The notes beneath the pieces were generated by a model that had not been told where the DNA came from, did not search any database, and saw nothing but the letters and a program-made list of their open reading frames with translations. The translations under genes were made by a program, and so were the position numbers. From CAZCTC01 sp964501335 (GTDB lineage Bacteria > Chloroflexota > Anaerolineae > B4-G1 > SLSP01), in NCBI GenBank assembly GCA_964501335.1, contig CAZCTC010000032.1, positions 1 through 64,000 of the forward strand: DNA of 64,000 nucleotides, in the 5' to 3' direction. How positions within the stretch are numbered: the first letter of the stretch is position 1; each line of letters starts with the position of its first letter. This document shows positions 52,975 to 61,046 of this stretch, one piece after another.

Positions 52975-53247
52975 ATGAGAAACCTACAACGTCTACAGTC
53001 AATACTGCAAACCATGGCCGCACTTTTGGAATATGAAGCCCAGGGACTTTCTGGCAGAGAAGAGTCATCCTGTGAAAAGTTTGCCTTTATCTTCAACACT
53101 TACGACAAAGAGACAGACGAGATTACATCAACAAAAATGGTTACCACATCCGAAATGATGGACTTACTTGATCAGGCCCGCAATTGTGGAATGGTGATAT
53201 CCGTCTTCGAACTTGGCGATTGTTTACTAGCCTGGAGGAACGAATGA
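52975..53247 (+). CDS. Hypothetical small protein
   Basis: 90 aa. Starts 5 bp after the previous stop and overlaps the next gene in an ATGA. Soluble; sequence FAFIFNTYDKETDEIT suggests a beta hairpin. Unknown function. Confidence 0.6.
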   Translation: MRNLQRLQSILQTMAALLEYEAQGLSGREESSCEKFAFIFNTYDKETDEITSTKMVTTSEMMDLLDQARNCGMVISVFELGDCLLAWRNE

Positions 53248-53597
53248 GCACAAAGGACGAACCTGATGGAACACCGTTTTTACTGTCCTTTACGGTCTAC
53301 TTTGCAATTCTTATCATTGGTGGGTTTTTAATACACGAAAGTCAACAATACACACCTTCATATACGACAGAGGCACGGACGATCCGCAAAACATTCGCCG
53401 AATACGAATACAAAAAAGAGGCTCGTTACTACGTCGTTGACACCACCATGGAAGTATACGCCGTTGATTTCAATACCTATGCAATTCTGGATCCCGGGTG
53501 TGAGATAACGCGAACTCAAGAGATTCTCACACATCCAAGAGGAACCGTTATTACCCGCAGCGTAACCATTGAAGTTAAGTCTTGCCCTGAGGAGTAA
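53244..53597 (+). CDS. Single-pass membrane protein
   Basis: 117 aa from the ATG in the ATGA overlap at 53244; the longer open frame to 53184 overlaps the previous gene. One N-terminal membrane helix (LSFTVYFAILIIGGFLIHES) and a beta-rich external domain (ARYYVVDTTMEVYAVDF). Unknown function. Confidence 0.65.
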   Translation: MSTKDEPDGTPFLLSFTVYFAILIIGGFLIHESQQYTPSYTTEARTIRKTFAEYEYKKEARYYVVDTTMEVYAVDFNTYAILDPGCEITRTQEILTHPRGTVITRSVTIEVKSCPEE

Positions 53598-53599
53598 CC

Positions 53600-53842
53600 A
53601 TGGGAAAACAAAAATACACCATTGTATTTTTGGAGCATCAAAACGGAGAAACATCTATCGTTTCGGTTCGGAAGTTCCCGGAACAACGAAACGAATCTGA
53701 ACGCGCATTCATGATGTATTTAGAAGAAGCACATAGTGAGCGATCTACAAAGGAATGGGTTCCACGATTCTTCACCGGTGAAATAGACGTTGAAACAGAA
53801 CAAAAGCTGTGGTCAGTATTCCAGAAAACGAGGATTACATGA
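53600..53842 (+). CDS. Hypothetical small protein
   Basis: 80 aa, starts 2 bp after the previous stop. Soluble and basic/acidic mixed; no family recognised. Overlaps the next gene by an ATGA. Confidence 0.6.
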   Translation: MGKQKYTIVFLEHQNGETSIVSVRKFPEQRNESERAFMMYLEEAHSERSTKEWVPRFFTGEIDVETEQKLWSVFQKTRIT

Positions 53843-54093
53843 CCACCTTAATCGCCGTGTTCAACGCTGAGGGCAAGTGCGTGCAACGCTGTGACGCCAA
53901 ATGCTACGAGGCCCAGGACGACAAGTGTACCTGCGTTTGCCACGGGCGGAACCACGGCGCGGGACGGAAGCAGGCCATTGAGAATACACGCGAGCTGGCT
54001 GAGTCCTGGGTGGAAGAATATGCCCGGCAAAACGGGATCCAGGTGGAGAAGATCCACCTGGCTGAAGAAGTGCAGCAGATGAAGCTGTTTTAA
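53839..54093 (+). CDS. Small protein with Cys-His C-x-C-x-C-H motif
   Basis: 84 aa from the ATG in the ATGA overlap. Core KCYEAQDDKCTCVCHGRNHGAGRKQAIENTRELAESW: four cysteines and two histidines suited to bind a metal, followed by a helix. I recall similar CxCxC..NHG proteins in integrative elements, but cannot confirm. C-terminal VQQMKLF. Confidence 0.65.
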   Translation: MTTLIAVFNAEGKCVQRCDAKCYEAQDDKCTCVCHGRNHGAGRKQAIENTRELAESWVEEYARQNGIQVEKIHLAEEVQQMKLF

Positions 54094-54101
54094 GGAAAAC
54101 C

Positions 54102-54311
54102 ATGGACGAAAAGAAAAAAAAGATCGAACTGGTTCATAAAGTATTTTCAGTCTTGAAAATAGCTACGGTAATAGGGTTATTCATTATTGGGTCTCGACGT
54201 ATCGAATTTATGTACATGATGGCAGGAGCAATGATAGGGTTTTTTGTGATTGCCATTTTCAAAGAGCAGGAGGAAAAGAACGATGACCGAAACAAACGAA
54301 ACCCATCCTGA
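54102..54311 (+). CDS. Small two-helix membrane protein
   Basis: 69 aa, ribosome site AAGGAAA. Hydrophobic segments ATVIGLFIIGSRR and MMAGAMIGFFVIAIF. Unknown function. Its end overlaps the next gene. Confidence 0.6.
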   Translation: MDEKKKKIELVHKVFSVLKIATVIGLFIIGSRRIEFMYMMAGAMIGFFVIAIFKEQEEKNDDRNKRNPS

Positions 54312-54483
54312 ATTTCAGATCAACGACGCCGTCTACTGGGGCGAAGGCACCGACGAAGAAGCCGGTATCATCAAAGCCTTTTCGATGAGCGGGGCCCTGG
54401 CCTATATCATCGACTACCGCTGGAAGTACCACCAGGTCCCGGTACGCCAGCTGACGAAGATCGAAAAACGAGAAGCTCAATGA
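54283..54483 (+). CDS. Small soluble protein
   Basis: 66 aa from ATG 54283 (GGAGGAAAAG upstream). Sequence FQINDAVYWGEGTDEEAGIIKAFSMSG...YHQVPVRQLTKIE looks like a small beta-barrel (SH3-like/KOW-like) fold. Overlaps the next start by four bases. Function unknown. Confidence 0.6.
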   Translation: MTETNETHPEFQINDAVYWGEGTDEEAGIIKAFSMSGALAYIIDYRWKYHQVPVRQLTKIEKREAQ

Positions 54484-54707
54484 TGATCCTACCGATAATC
54501 GGACTGGTATGCGGAACCCTGCTAATTTACGTCGGATCATACAAGCAAGAAATGTTTATCGACTGGTGTGAACCATTCGATTTCACAATCACTGGAGTAG
54601 TACTGGTTGCAGTTTGCCTGATTCTCATTGCTGAAAATCTCGGATTTCTACCCATCAATCAGCACGGACAGATATTATCCGTTATCAAACACACAGTGAA
54701 TAAATAA
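54480..54707 (+). CDS. Two-helix membrane protein
   Basis: 75 aa. Hydrophobic segments ILPIIGLVCGTLLIYVGS and FTITGVVLVAVCLILIAENL. Last of the chain of small genes before the segregation pair. Unknown function. Confidence 0.6.
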   Translation: MMILPIIGLVCGTLLIYVGSYKQEMFIDWCEPFDFTITGVVLVAVCLILIAENLGFLPINQHGQILSVIKHTVNK

Positions 54708-54719
54708 GGAGAAAACCCC

Positions 54720-55682
54720 ATGACTACCATGTTATTAGCCATCGATCCCGGCGCCGGCGCTATCAAACTGTACGGCGATTTCGGCTTTGTAGAACTGCCG
54801 TCCATCATTGCGATCGACGGCGCGGCCGCTGTTTCGTCCCTGGCCGGCCTGACCACCTCCGAGCGGCCCGTCCATCTGGTCAGCGATAAAGGCAGCTTCC
54901 TGGTCGGCACGACGGCCCACGAATGGGGCCGGCCGGTGGAGAACCTGGATCATGACCGCTTCACCGGTGCACCCGAAATGGAGGGCCTGCTCTGCGCCGC
55001 CCTGGATAAAGTCGTCGTCGGCCTGAACGAGAAGTTCAATGTGATCGTCGGCCTGCCGTTGGAGACCCTGACCGGCGACGAGGCGGCCGTCAATGTGCAG
55101 GCCGTCAAGAACTGGCTCAGTGGAAAACATGCCTGGACGGCCGACGGGCGGCCCAGCGTGGTGAACATCGAGAAGGTAAAGGTTACGTCGCAGCCGATCG
55201 GCGCGATGATGGACTGGCTGCTGGATGACGCCGGGCACTACATTCCAGAACGAAAAGTGCTGGCCGGCAAGGAGATCGGCATTCTTTCGGTGGGCATGAA
55301 CACCATCGAAATGCTGGCCGTCCACAACATGCAGATCCAGCAACGGTTCACGGCCGGCCGGGCGATGGGGGTGCGCCGGCTGCTGGAGATCCTCAATCCC
55401 AACGACTTATACAGCCGGGGCGAGATGGACGCCCAGCTCCGCTCCGGCACGCTGGAGGGAATCAACAAGGCCCTGCCGATCTGGTCCAGTGAAGTTTCGG
55501 ACACCATCAACAAGCGATGGGGCAACGCCTGGCAGCGGTTCGCGGCCGTGATCGTAGTCGGCGGCGGGGCCATGCTCTTGCAAGATATGTTCACCCGGAA
55601 ATTCCAGGGGCGGGCCTGGTTCCCTGATATGCCGGTCCTGGCCACGGCGCGGGGCCTGTTCAAGTTCGGGCTGAGGAAGTAG
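54720..55682 (+). CDS. ParM/StbA-like actin-type segregation ATPase
   Basis: 320 aa, GGAGAAAACCCC ribosome site. Actin-fold motifs in order: phosphate-1 LLAIDPGAGAIKLYG (about 5-19), a subdomain VIVGLPLETLTGDE (about 108), phosphate-2 GILSVGMNTIEMLAV (about 187), and adenosine motif VIVVGGGAMLLQD (about 275). Polymerises with ATP to push replicated DNA copies apart. The small protein at 55813 fits the adaptor ParR. ParM pairs normally stabilise plasmids, so this element may have an autonomous replicating form. Confidence 0.85.
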   Translation: MTTMLLAIDPGAGAIKLYGDFGFVELPSIIAIDGAAAVSSLAGLTTSERPVHLVSDKGSFLVGTTAHEWGRPVENLDHDRFTGAPEMEGLLCAALDKVVVGLNEKFNVIVGLPLETLTGDEAAVNVQAVKNWLSGKHAWTADGRPSVVNIEKVKVTSQPIGAMMDWLLDDAGHYIPERKVLAGKEIGILSVGMNTIEMLAVHNMQIQQRFTAGRAMGVRRLLEILNPNDLYSRGEMDAQLRSGTLEGINKALPIWSSEVSDTINKRWGNAWQRFAAVIVVGGGAMLLQDMFTRKFQGRAWFPDMPVLATARGLFKFGLRK

Positions 55683-55684
55683 CC

Positions 55685-55873
55685 ATGAAGCGCTTATTAC
55701 GATTCATGCTCGAAGTCTTGATCGTTGTCGGCGTAAGCACCTGGGTGGTTTTCAAAGCCGCGTTGTTGGTGTTGCTGATCATAGACGATGTGGTTTCAAA
55801 AGGGGAACTGCCATGGTTAAGAAACACCGGGCACCTGGGGGCGGACGGCCGCCGGCAGAACTGCGGCCTGTAG
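55685..55873 (+). CDS. Small single-pass membrane protein
   Basis: 62 aa, starts 2 bp after the ParM stop. One hydrophobic segment (MLEVLIVVGVSTWVVFKAALLVLLIID). Its last third overlaps the ParR-like start by 61 bp in another frame, so the true end of use is unsure. Confidence 0.4.
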   Translation: MKRLLRFMLEVLIVVGVSTWVVFKAALLVLLIIDDVVSKGELPWLRNTGHLGADGRRQNCGL

Positions 55874-56067
55874 TCCACAACTTGAAGCTGTTGCTTTACC
55901 CGGGCCAGGACGACGACCTGATCGCCGTCCTGGCGCAGGTCCCAGCCGGCCAACGTTCCAGCGCCGTCAAGGCCATGCTGCGGACAGGGAAGCTCATTGT
56001 ACCACAGCTGGAACAGGGACCCGACGACGGCGATCTGGACGACGCTTTAGATAATCTAACATTCTAA
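55813..56067 (+). CDS. ParR-like small DNA-binding adaptor
   Basis: 84 aa. After a basic N-terminus (MVKKHRAPGGGRPPAEL) comes LKLLLYPGQDDDLIAVLAQVPAGQRSSAVKAMLRTG, the beta-strand plus two helices of ParR/StbB-type ribbon-helix-helix adaptors, then an acidic tail (PDDGDLDDALDNLTF) that could contact the actin-like partner. Directly downstream of the ParM-like gene, which is the classic order. The centromere could be the 46-bp palindrome that overlaps its last codon, or sites elsewhere. Confidence 0.7.
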   Translation: MVKKHRAPGGGRPPAELRPVVHNLKLLLYPGQDDDLIAVLAQVPAGQRSSAVKAMLRTGKLIVPQLEQGPDDGDLDDALDNLTF

Positions 56068-56112
56068 TTTCGTGACGCAAGAAATAAGGTCTTATTTCTT
56101 GCGTCACGAAAT
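56067..56112. repeat. 46-bp near-perfect palindrome
   Basis: Left arm ATTTCGTGACGCAAGAAATA + AG (56067-56088) and right arm CTTATTTCTTGCGTCACGAAAT in two parts CTTATTTCTTGC + GTCACGAAAT (56091-56112), 22-bp arms with no mismatch and a 2-nt centre. It starts one base after the end of parR (its stop codon) and ends 17 bp before the primase gene. No T-run follows, so it may be a centromere, a cruciform/nicking site or an operator rather than a simple terminator. Confidence 0.9.
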
Positions 56113-56129
56113 AAGCCAGGGGGAAATAC

Positions 56130-58508
56130 ATGGACAACACAAGAATGCTTTCAAACGCTCTTCAATATGCTGAATGGGGATGGGCCGTGTTTCCATTGAT
56201 CGGGAAGCGGCCGTTGACCGGGCATGGATTCAAAGATGCTACCACAAACCCGGAGACGATCCGGGCCTGGTGGGCAGATCATCCGCTGGCGAATATCGGA
56301 CTCTCCGCCTGCGCTTCCCATCTGGTCCTGATCGACCTGGACGACAAGGATGGACGGGATGGAATCACGGCATGGGAGCAGTTAAAGCTGGACTATGGTT
56401 TTTCCGATGATGGGGCGTTGAAATCCATCACGGGGGGCTATGGTCAGCACCTGATCTTCACAGCGCCGGACGGAATCGTTATCCCCAACACTACCGACCA
56501 GCTGGCCCCAGGGATTGAAATCAAAGCCAGCAGCGGGTATATCGTTCTGCCGCCGTCGATCCATCCCAACGGCAACGAATACCTGCCCATGAATCATTGG
56601 AACCGTAAACCCGGCCCGGTTCCGTTCGAGCTGTTGCAGCTCATCATGGAAAAAGAACCGCCGCAGGTGGAGCTACAGCCAGCGCGGCCGGCACCGGCGT
56701 CAGGCCGCGCCGCGGCGTATGCGGAAACGGCATTAGCCAACGAACTCAATTTGCTGGCCGGCACTGCGCCGGGGGGCCGGAACCGGCAATTGTTCAAGTC
56801 TGCGGCGGCGTTGGGGCAGATCATCGCGGCGGGCTGGCTGGAGCAGGGGCGAGTCGAAGACCAGCTTCTCCAAGTAGCGGTCGCCATTGGCCTGACGGAT
56901 CGAGAGTCGCTCAACACGATTGCCAGCGGGATCGAGGCCGGGAGCGCCACCCCCAGGGTTATCAAAGAGCTGGAGGTATCTCAGCCAAAGCCAGTTCCTC
57001 CCCAGGCGGAACCGGCACCGGCACCTGAACCGGAGCAACCCACTGATAAAACGCAGGAAGAACAAATCGAGTGGCTGGATGCCGACATGCTGATCAATGC
57101 TTTGAAGCGAGGGGAGACCGGAGACGCGGAGATCCTGGCCAAAATATTTCAGGACAAGATTGCCTTCGATCATGCAGAAGGCACGTGGTTCCTGTGGGAC
57201 GGGCAGAATTGGAACACCGACGAGACCGGACAGATCACAGGACTGATCACGTCGGCTGTTTTCAAACAGTACGTTAAAGCCTCAGAACAGGCCATGCGGC
57301 AGGCCGACATGAAGAAAGCCGATGAACTGAATAAGAACGCTACCCGGCTGTGCAATCGTAACAGAATATCCAATGTCCTGGAGCTGGCAGGTCGGCAGCC
57401 TGGCATCGGGATAACCGGCAATGAATGGGACAGCAATCCCTGGCTATTGGGAGTCAGGAACGGCGTCATTGACCTGCGCACAGGAACGTTCCGCCCAGGC
57501 GCACCTAAAGACTATATCCGCAGTGTGACGACGACGCCGTATCAACCGGATGCCGATTGCCCCCGGTTCAAGCAATTCCTGATGGAAATCTTTAGCAACG
57601 ATGTTGAGCTGTGCGCTTATGTACAACGGCTCTTCGGTTATGGAATAACCGGATTGACCGACGACCATGTATTTCCAATTTTCTGGGGCGGCGGCCGAAA
57701 CGGCAAGGATACGTTACTGGAAACATTGGCCAGCGTCTTGGGCACACACATTGCCAGTCCCGTGGCAGAAAGCATTGTCGTGGCCTCTCAAGCGGCGCGG
57801 TCTTCAGGAGCGCCAAATGCCGATCTGATGAGCCTGCGAGGATTGAGGCTATGTTGGGTCAGTGAAACCGAAGAAAGCGCCAGACTGAATGTGGCACAGG
57901 TAAAAAAACTGACCGGCGGTGGGCAGATCACTGCACGGGCACCTTACGGCCGACGCAATGTCACCTTTATGCCAGGCTATCTGATCCTGCTGCTTACCAA
58001 TCATAAGCCAACGATTCCGGCCGACGACAACGCGATCTGGATGCGTGTCAATCTCATCCCTTTTAATGAAACCTTTAAAGACAATCCGGATCCCAACAAT
58101 CCGCACGAACATCCCAAAGACGCCAGGCTTCGAGAAAAGATGGTAGCTGAAGCCCCTGGAATTCTCAACTGGTTGATTCAAGGATGTCTGGAATGGCAAC
58201 GTATCGGCCTCAATCCACCGGAAGCAATCAGAGCCGCTACGGAAGAGTACAAACGCGACGAAGACATCATGACTCTGTTTATCGAGGAATGTTGTGTTAT
58301 CGATAAAAAAGCCTTTGTGGAAACGAGCGAACTGCTAAACGAATACAACAAATGGGCCGAGTCTTACGGAATGCGACCTTTAGGTATTAAGACCTTTAGT
58401 CAGAGGATATCGAAGCGCTTCGACAGTGGACGTAATCCAAACCCTGAAAACAGACGTAAAGGCTTTTTTGGAATTGGGCTCATTCAGGATACCAATTCCA
58501 AAAAGTGA
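56130..58508 (+). CDS. Prim-Pol / D5 / SF3 primase-helicase (replication protein)
   Basis: 792 aa. N-terminal prim-pol domain (about 1-160): LQYAEWGWAVFPLIGKRPLTG, GLSACASHLVLIDLDDKDGRDG with the metal Asp pair DLDD near 70. A linker with proline-rich stretch (about 280-310), the D5_N / primase C-terminal region (about 330-470), and an SF3 helicase with Walker A FWGGGRNGKDTLLE near 520, Walker B LCWVSETEES near 575 and a C-terminal winged-helix. Unwinds and primes the element's own DNA. Same family as plasmid/phage P4-type primases (TIGR01613-like). Followed by the iteron-like repeat region. Confidence 0.92.
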   Translation: MDNTRMLSNALQYAEWGWAVFPLIGKRPLTGHGFKDATTNPETIRAWWADHPLANIGLSACASHLVLIDLDDKDGRDGITAWEQLKLDYGFSDDGALKSITGGYGQHLIFTAPDGIVIPNTTDQLAPGIEIKASSGYIVLPPSIHPNGNEYLPMNHWNRKPGPVPFELLQLIMEKEPPQVELQPARPAPASGRAAAYAETALANELNLLAGTAPGGRNRQLFKSAAALGQIIAAGWLEQGRVEDQLLQVAVAIGLTDRESLNTIASGIEAGSATPRVIKELEVSQPKPVPPQAEPAPAPEPEQPTDKTQEEQIEWLDADMLINALKRGETGDAEILAKIFQDKIAFDHAEGTWFLWDGQNWNTDETGQITGLITSAVFKQYVKASEQAMRQADMKKADELNKNATRLCNRNRISNVLELAGRQPGIGITGNEWDSNPWLLGVRNGVIDLRTGTFRPGAPKDYIRSVTTTPYQPDADCPRFKQFLMEIFSNDVELCAYVQRLFGYGITGLTDDHVFPIFWGGGRNGKDTLLETLASVLGTHIASPVAESIVVASQAARSSGAPNADLMSLRGLRLCWVSETEESARLNVAQVKKLTGGGQITARAPYGRRNVTFMPGYLILLLTNHKPTIPADDNAIWMRVNLIPFNETFKDNPDPNNPHEHPKDARLREKMVAEAPGILNWLIQGCLEWQRIGLNPPEAIRAATEEYKRDEDIMTLFIEECCVIDKKAFVETSELLNEYNKWAESYGMRPLGIKTFSQRISKRFDSGRNPNPENRRKGFFGIGLIQDTNSKK

Positions 58509-58831
58509 AACTTTCGTAACTTTCATAACAGAACATAGGTATAAAGAACCTTAACTCAGGAATAGTTTTGCAGCAAAGTTTCAAAGGTTGCAAAGGTTTC
58601 ACTTTTGGAAAAGTGAAACTTTCGTAACTTTCATAACAGAACATAAGTATCAAGAACCTTAATTCAGGAATAGTTTTGCAGCAAAGTTTCAAAGGTTGCG
58701 AAGGTTTCACTCGCCCAAAAAGTGAAACCTTTGAAAGTTTCGTAACCGTATAAAATAGTTACCCACAACACTTTTCACCAAAGGTACCCTCACCAAAGTT
58801 ACGAAAGTTTCACTAGTTAACAAGTCAACTA
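58501..58831 (+). repeat. Tandem 108-bp repeats with GTGAAAC half-sites (candidate replication origin)
   Basis: Two near-identical 108-bp units (58501-58608 and 58609-58716) and the start of a third (from 58717). Each begins AAAAGTGAAACTTTCGTAAC and ends GGTTTCAC, giving inverted pairs GGTTTCACTTTT-GG-AAAAGTGAAAC at unit borders. A last inverted copy GTTACGAAAGTTTCAC lies at 58798-58813. Directly follows the primase-helicase gene and fills the 58509-58847 gap. Iteron-like; may be ori, oriT or an operator. Confidence 0.8.
58814..58831. promoter_or_regulatory. TAGTTAAC-type inverted repeat upstream of the GT87 gene
   Basis: TAGTTAAC-AA-GTCAACTA (one mismatch), 17 bp before the start codon. A sister site TTAGTTAA-CA-TTAACTAA (60104-60121) sits before the O-antigen-ligase-like gene. 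Confidence 0.45.
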
Positions 58832-58847
58832 ATTTACGGAGTAGGTA

Positions 58848-59879
58848 ATGAAAAGCTTCCCTAAATTCATTCCAGCCCTGTTTTTACTTCCCTTCATCCT
58901 GGCTTCCGTGCTGCGCGGGCCTTCGGATTTCGCGGTCTACGCTCAGGCGGTGCACCAGGTTCTGGGCGGGGCCCGGCTCTATACCGACGCGGTGACCTTC
59001 TACTATGCGCCCTGGGCCGTCCTGGTCTTTGTTCCGTTCGCAGCATTGCCGCCGATCGCCGGCCAGGCGGCGTTCAATCTGGCCTCCATCCTGGCCCTGG
59101 TCTGGGCCGTTACCACGCTTTCCGGCGCTCAGCGGTGGCAGGCGGTGGCGCTGGCCACCACGACCATGTTCTCGGCCTGGCTGATTATGTGCAGCCAGGT
59201 GGACGCTTTGATCCTGGCCGGCGTGGCGTTGGGCTACCTGGCGGTCGAGCGGCGGCGGCCCTGGCTGTTGGGCCTGGCCTATGTGGTGATGGGAATGAAG
59301 CCGACCAATGTCCTGCTGCCAGCGTTGTTGCTGGGGCTGGCGGTGTTGCGGTGGCCACGGCGCGAGCTGGTGAAGATAGCCGTCCTGCCGGCGTTGGCTC
59401 TGGCGGTCGGTATTGTGCTGACCGGTCCTGATTGGCCGGTGCGGTTCGTGGCCTATCTCCAGGCCCATCCCAATCCGGATCCCTACGGCTTGATTTCGCC
59501 CTGGGGTATGGCCCTCTATCGGACCTCCCCTTGGGGAAACGTCGGGCCGGTGGTGCTGGGCACGGCCGGGGCCGGGGCTTTTGGCTTCACCTTCATACAG
59601 CGCCGCGACCTGCGGGAATCCTTGCTGGCGGTGCTGGCCCTGGGCCTGTTGGCTTCGCCGTATGTGATGGTCTATCACGTGATCTACGCAGCGCCGGCGG
59701 CGGCGCGCCTGGCAAAGGCCGATCGGCGCACCGGTGCTCTGCTGGCCGGCATTGCGTTGGTCGATCTGGCCATGTTCTGGTCCGGCCGGGGCTTCTTCCT
59801 CTGGCCGGTCTATGTGGCGGCGGCAGCGCTGTTTTCAATGCTAACGCAACGGAGGAGCTATGAGAACCTGGTGGCGTAG
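58848..59879 (+). CDS. GT87-type (DUF2029) membrane glycosyltransferase
   Basis: 343 aa with about nine to ten hydrophobic segments. The N-terminal DFAVYAQAVHQVLGGARLYTDAV (Asp and 'G-RLY'), YYAPWAVLVFVPFAALPP and the KPTNVLLPALLLG loop match the polyprenol-phosphate-sugar-dependent GT-C / DUF2029 (GT87) group. Would add a sugar to a lipid or protein on the outside of the membrane. The next gene overlaps its last 20 bp. Odd cargo for a mobile element. Confidence 0.85.
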   Translation: MKSFPKFIPALFLLPFILASVLRGPSDFAVYAQAVHQVLGGARLYTDAVTFYYAPWAVLVFVPFAALPPIAGQAAFNLASILALVWAVTTLSGAQRWQAVALATTTMFSAWLIMCSQVDALILAGVALGYLAVERRRPWLLGLAYVVMGMKPTNVLLPALLLGLAVLRWPRRELVKIAVLPALALAVGIVLTGPDWPVRFVAYLQAHPNPDPYGLISPWGMALYRTSPWGNVGPVVLGTAGAGAFGFTFIQRRDLRESLLAVLALGLLASPYVMVYHVIYAAPAAARLAKADRRTGALLAGIALVDLAMFWSGRGFFLWPVYVAAAALFSMLTQRRSYENLVA

Positions 59880-59886
59880 TAAACCC

Positions 59887-60111
59887 ATGTCTATAGCCGA
59901 AACGCTGAAAGGCGCTAAACGCATTGTCTATGAGGAGCTCGAGCGTATGCTTTCAATCGGAAGAAATCCATCTGTAATGTCGTTGGCAGAACGAACCGGA
60001 TACAGCGAACCTACAGTATGGAAATCGCTAGATTATCTTCGTAACATCGGCTTAATTGAAATGTATCAACCAAAACGAGGGATGCCGGCCCAATATAGAA
60101 TTATTAGTTAA
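59887..60111 (+). CDS. Small winged-helix regulator
   Basis: 74 aa from ATG 59887 (an upstream in-frame ATG at 59860 overlaps GT87). Winged-helix core LSIGRNPSVMSLAERTGYSEPTVWKSLDYLRNIGLIEMY, with wing KRGMPAQYRII. Embedded between glycan genes and flanked by TAGTTAA palindromes, so it probably controls them. Could be a Lrp/MarR-like minimal repressor. Confidence 0.75.
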   Translation: MSIAETLKGAKRIVYEELERMLSIGRNPSVMSLAERTGYSEPTVWKSLDYLRNIGLIEMYQPKRGMPAQYRIIS

Positions 60112-60121
60112 CATTAACTAA
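60104..60121. promoter_or_regulatory. TTAGTTAA-CA-TTAACTAA perfect palindrome
   Basis: 8-bp arms with a 2-nt centre, overlapping the stop of the winged-helix gene and 53 bp upstream of the next gene. Resembles the site before the GT87 gene; candidate operator of the small regulator. Confidence 0.45.
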
Positions 60122-60173
60122 CTGGCTAAGTTTTTTAGTTTCTTTCTCTGGTCGGTTTTGCTACTATTGTGTC

Positions 60174-61046
60174 ATGGTCGCCAACCAGAGACTAACAAGG
60201 AGCGCTTCCGGCGTTGTCTGGGGTGCGCCGGCTCTGGCGCTCCTTGTTGCGTCTATCGGCTCAATCTGTCGGGCCGATTCATTCTTCTGGTTCCTGGTCT
60301 GGTGCGGTTACGGTCTGTGGTATCTGGCAATGGTCCGATTGCCGGTACGGTACCTTGAAACTGGTTTACGGGTGGTCGCCGGAGTTGCCGCAGCTCTCCC
60401 CCTGGCTGCGGCGCTCCGGCAAGGTCTGCGCCCGGAAGTGCTGGGCCTGAACCCCAACGCTTACGCCTCGCTGCTCTTGCTATTCCTCCCCTGGCTGCCG
60501 GGGCCCGGGCTTTTTGTGGGTCTGGCGGCGTTGGGTATCACCGGCAGCCGCGGCGCCTGGCTGGCCCTGCTGGTGGCCACGGTGGCATTACGGGGCGAGC
60601 GCCGGGTAAAGGTCGCAGCGTTGATTATTGCCCCAGCCCTGGTGGGGGCGTTGATCTGGATACGGCCGGAGACGGTAACGGCGCGGTTGGCAGTGTGGTC
60701 CGAGGCGGTGACCTTGTTTTCACAACGTCCGTTCACCGGCTGGGGCCCCGGTTGTTACCACTGGCTTTCGTCGATCGAGGTGGGGAAGTCCCATCCCGAC
60801 AATGCGCTGCTGGCCATCCTGGCCGAGCAGGGGATGATCGGAGCGGCCGCATGGCTTTGGGCGGTGGTCAAGGTAGGGCGGCGGGTAGCGGCGTCAGGGG
60901 AACGCCGGGAGCAGCTGGCTCTGACAGCCTTCGGGCTGCATCAACTGGTCGATTCCACATTTTTCAATCCGTGGGTCGGGATAACGGCGCTGGCGATCCT
61001 GGCGCTGATGAAATCTAAGGAGGTCTCAGATGGACGACATTCGTGA
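60174..61046 (+). CDS. O-antigen ligase/polymerase-like membrane protein (Wzy_C)
   Basis: 290 aa, shorter than the usual 400-450 aa of this family, with about eight hydrophobic segments. Signature RLAVWSEAVTLFSQRPFTGWGPGCYHW and SHPDNALLAILAEQG match the Wzy_C / O-antigen ligase core loop (the GxG..Y plus HNxLL-like elements). Transfers or polymerises glycan units on the outer face. Its stop overlaps the next gene by 17 bp. N-terminal helices are reduced. Confidence 0.8.
   Translation: MVANQRLTRSASGVVWGAPALALLVASIGSICRADSFFWFLVWCGYGLWYLAMVRLPVRYLETGLRVVAGVAAALPLAAALRQGLRPEVLGLNPNAYASLLLLFLPWLPGPGLFVGLAALGITGSRGAWLALLVATVALRGERRVKVAALIIAPALVGALIWIRPETVTARLAVWSEAVTLFSQRPFTGWGPGCYHWLSSIEVGKSHPDNALLAILAEQGMIGAAAWLWAVVKVGRRVAASGERREQLALTAFGLHQLVDSTFFNPWVGITALAILALMKSKEVSDGRHS

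Noticed and set aside
58480..58710. 76-aa minus-strand frame over the 108-bp repeats
   Set aside because: Its protein is just a translation of the tandem repeat and has no start signal.
58501..58831. CRISPR array
   Set aside because: Units are 108 bp without unique spacers, only two to three copies, no cas genes; more like iterons. No CRISPR array is seen elsewhere either.
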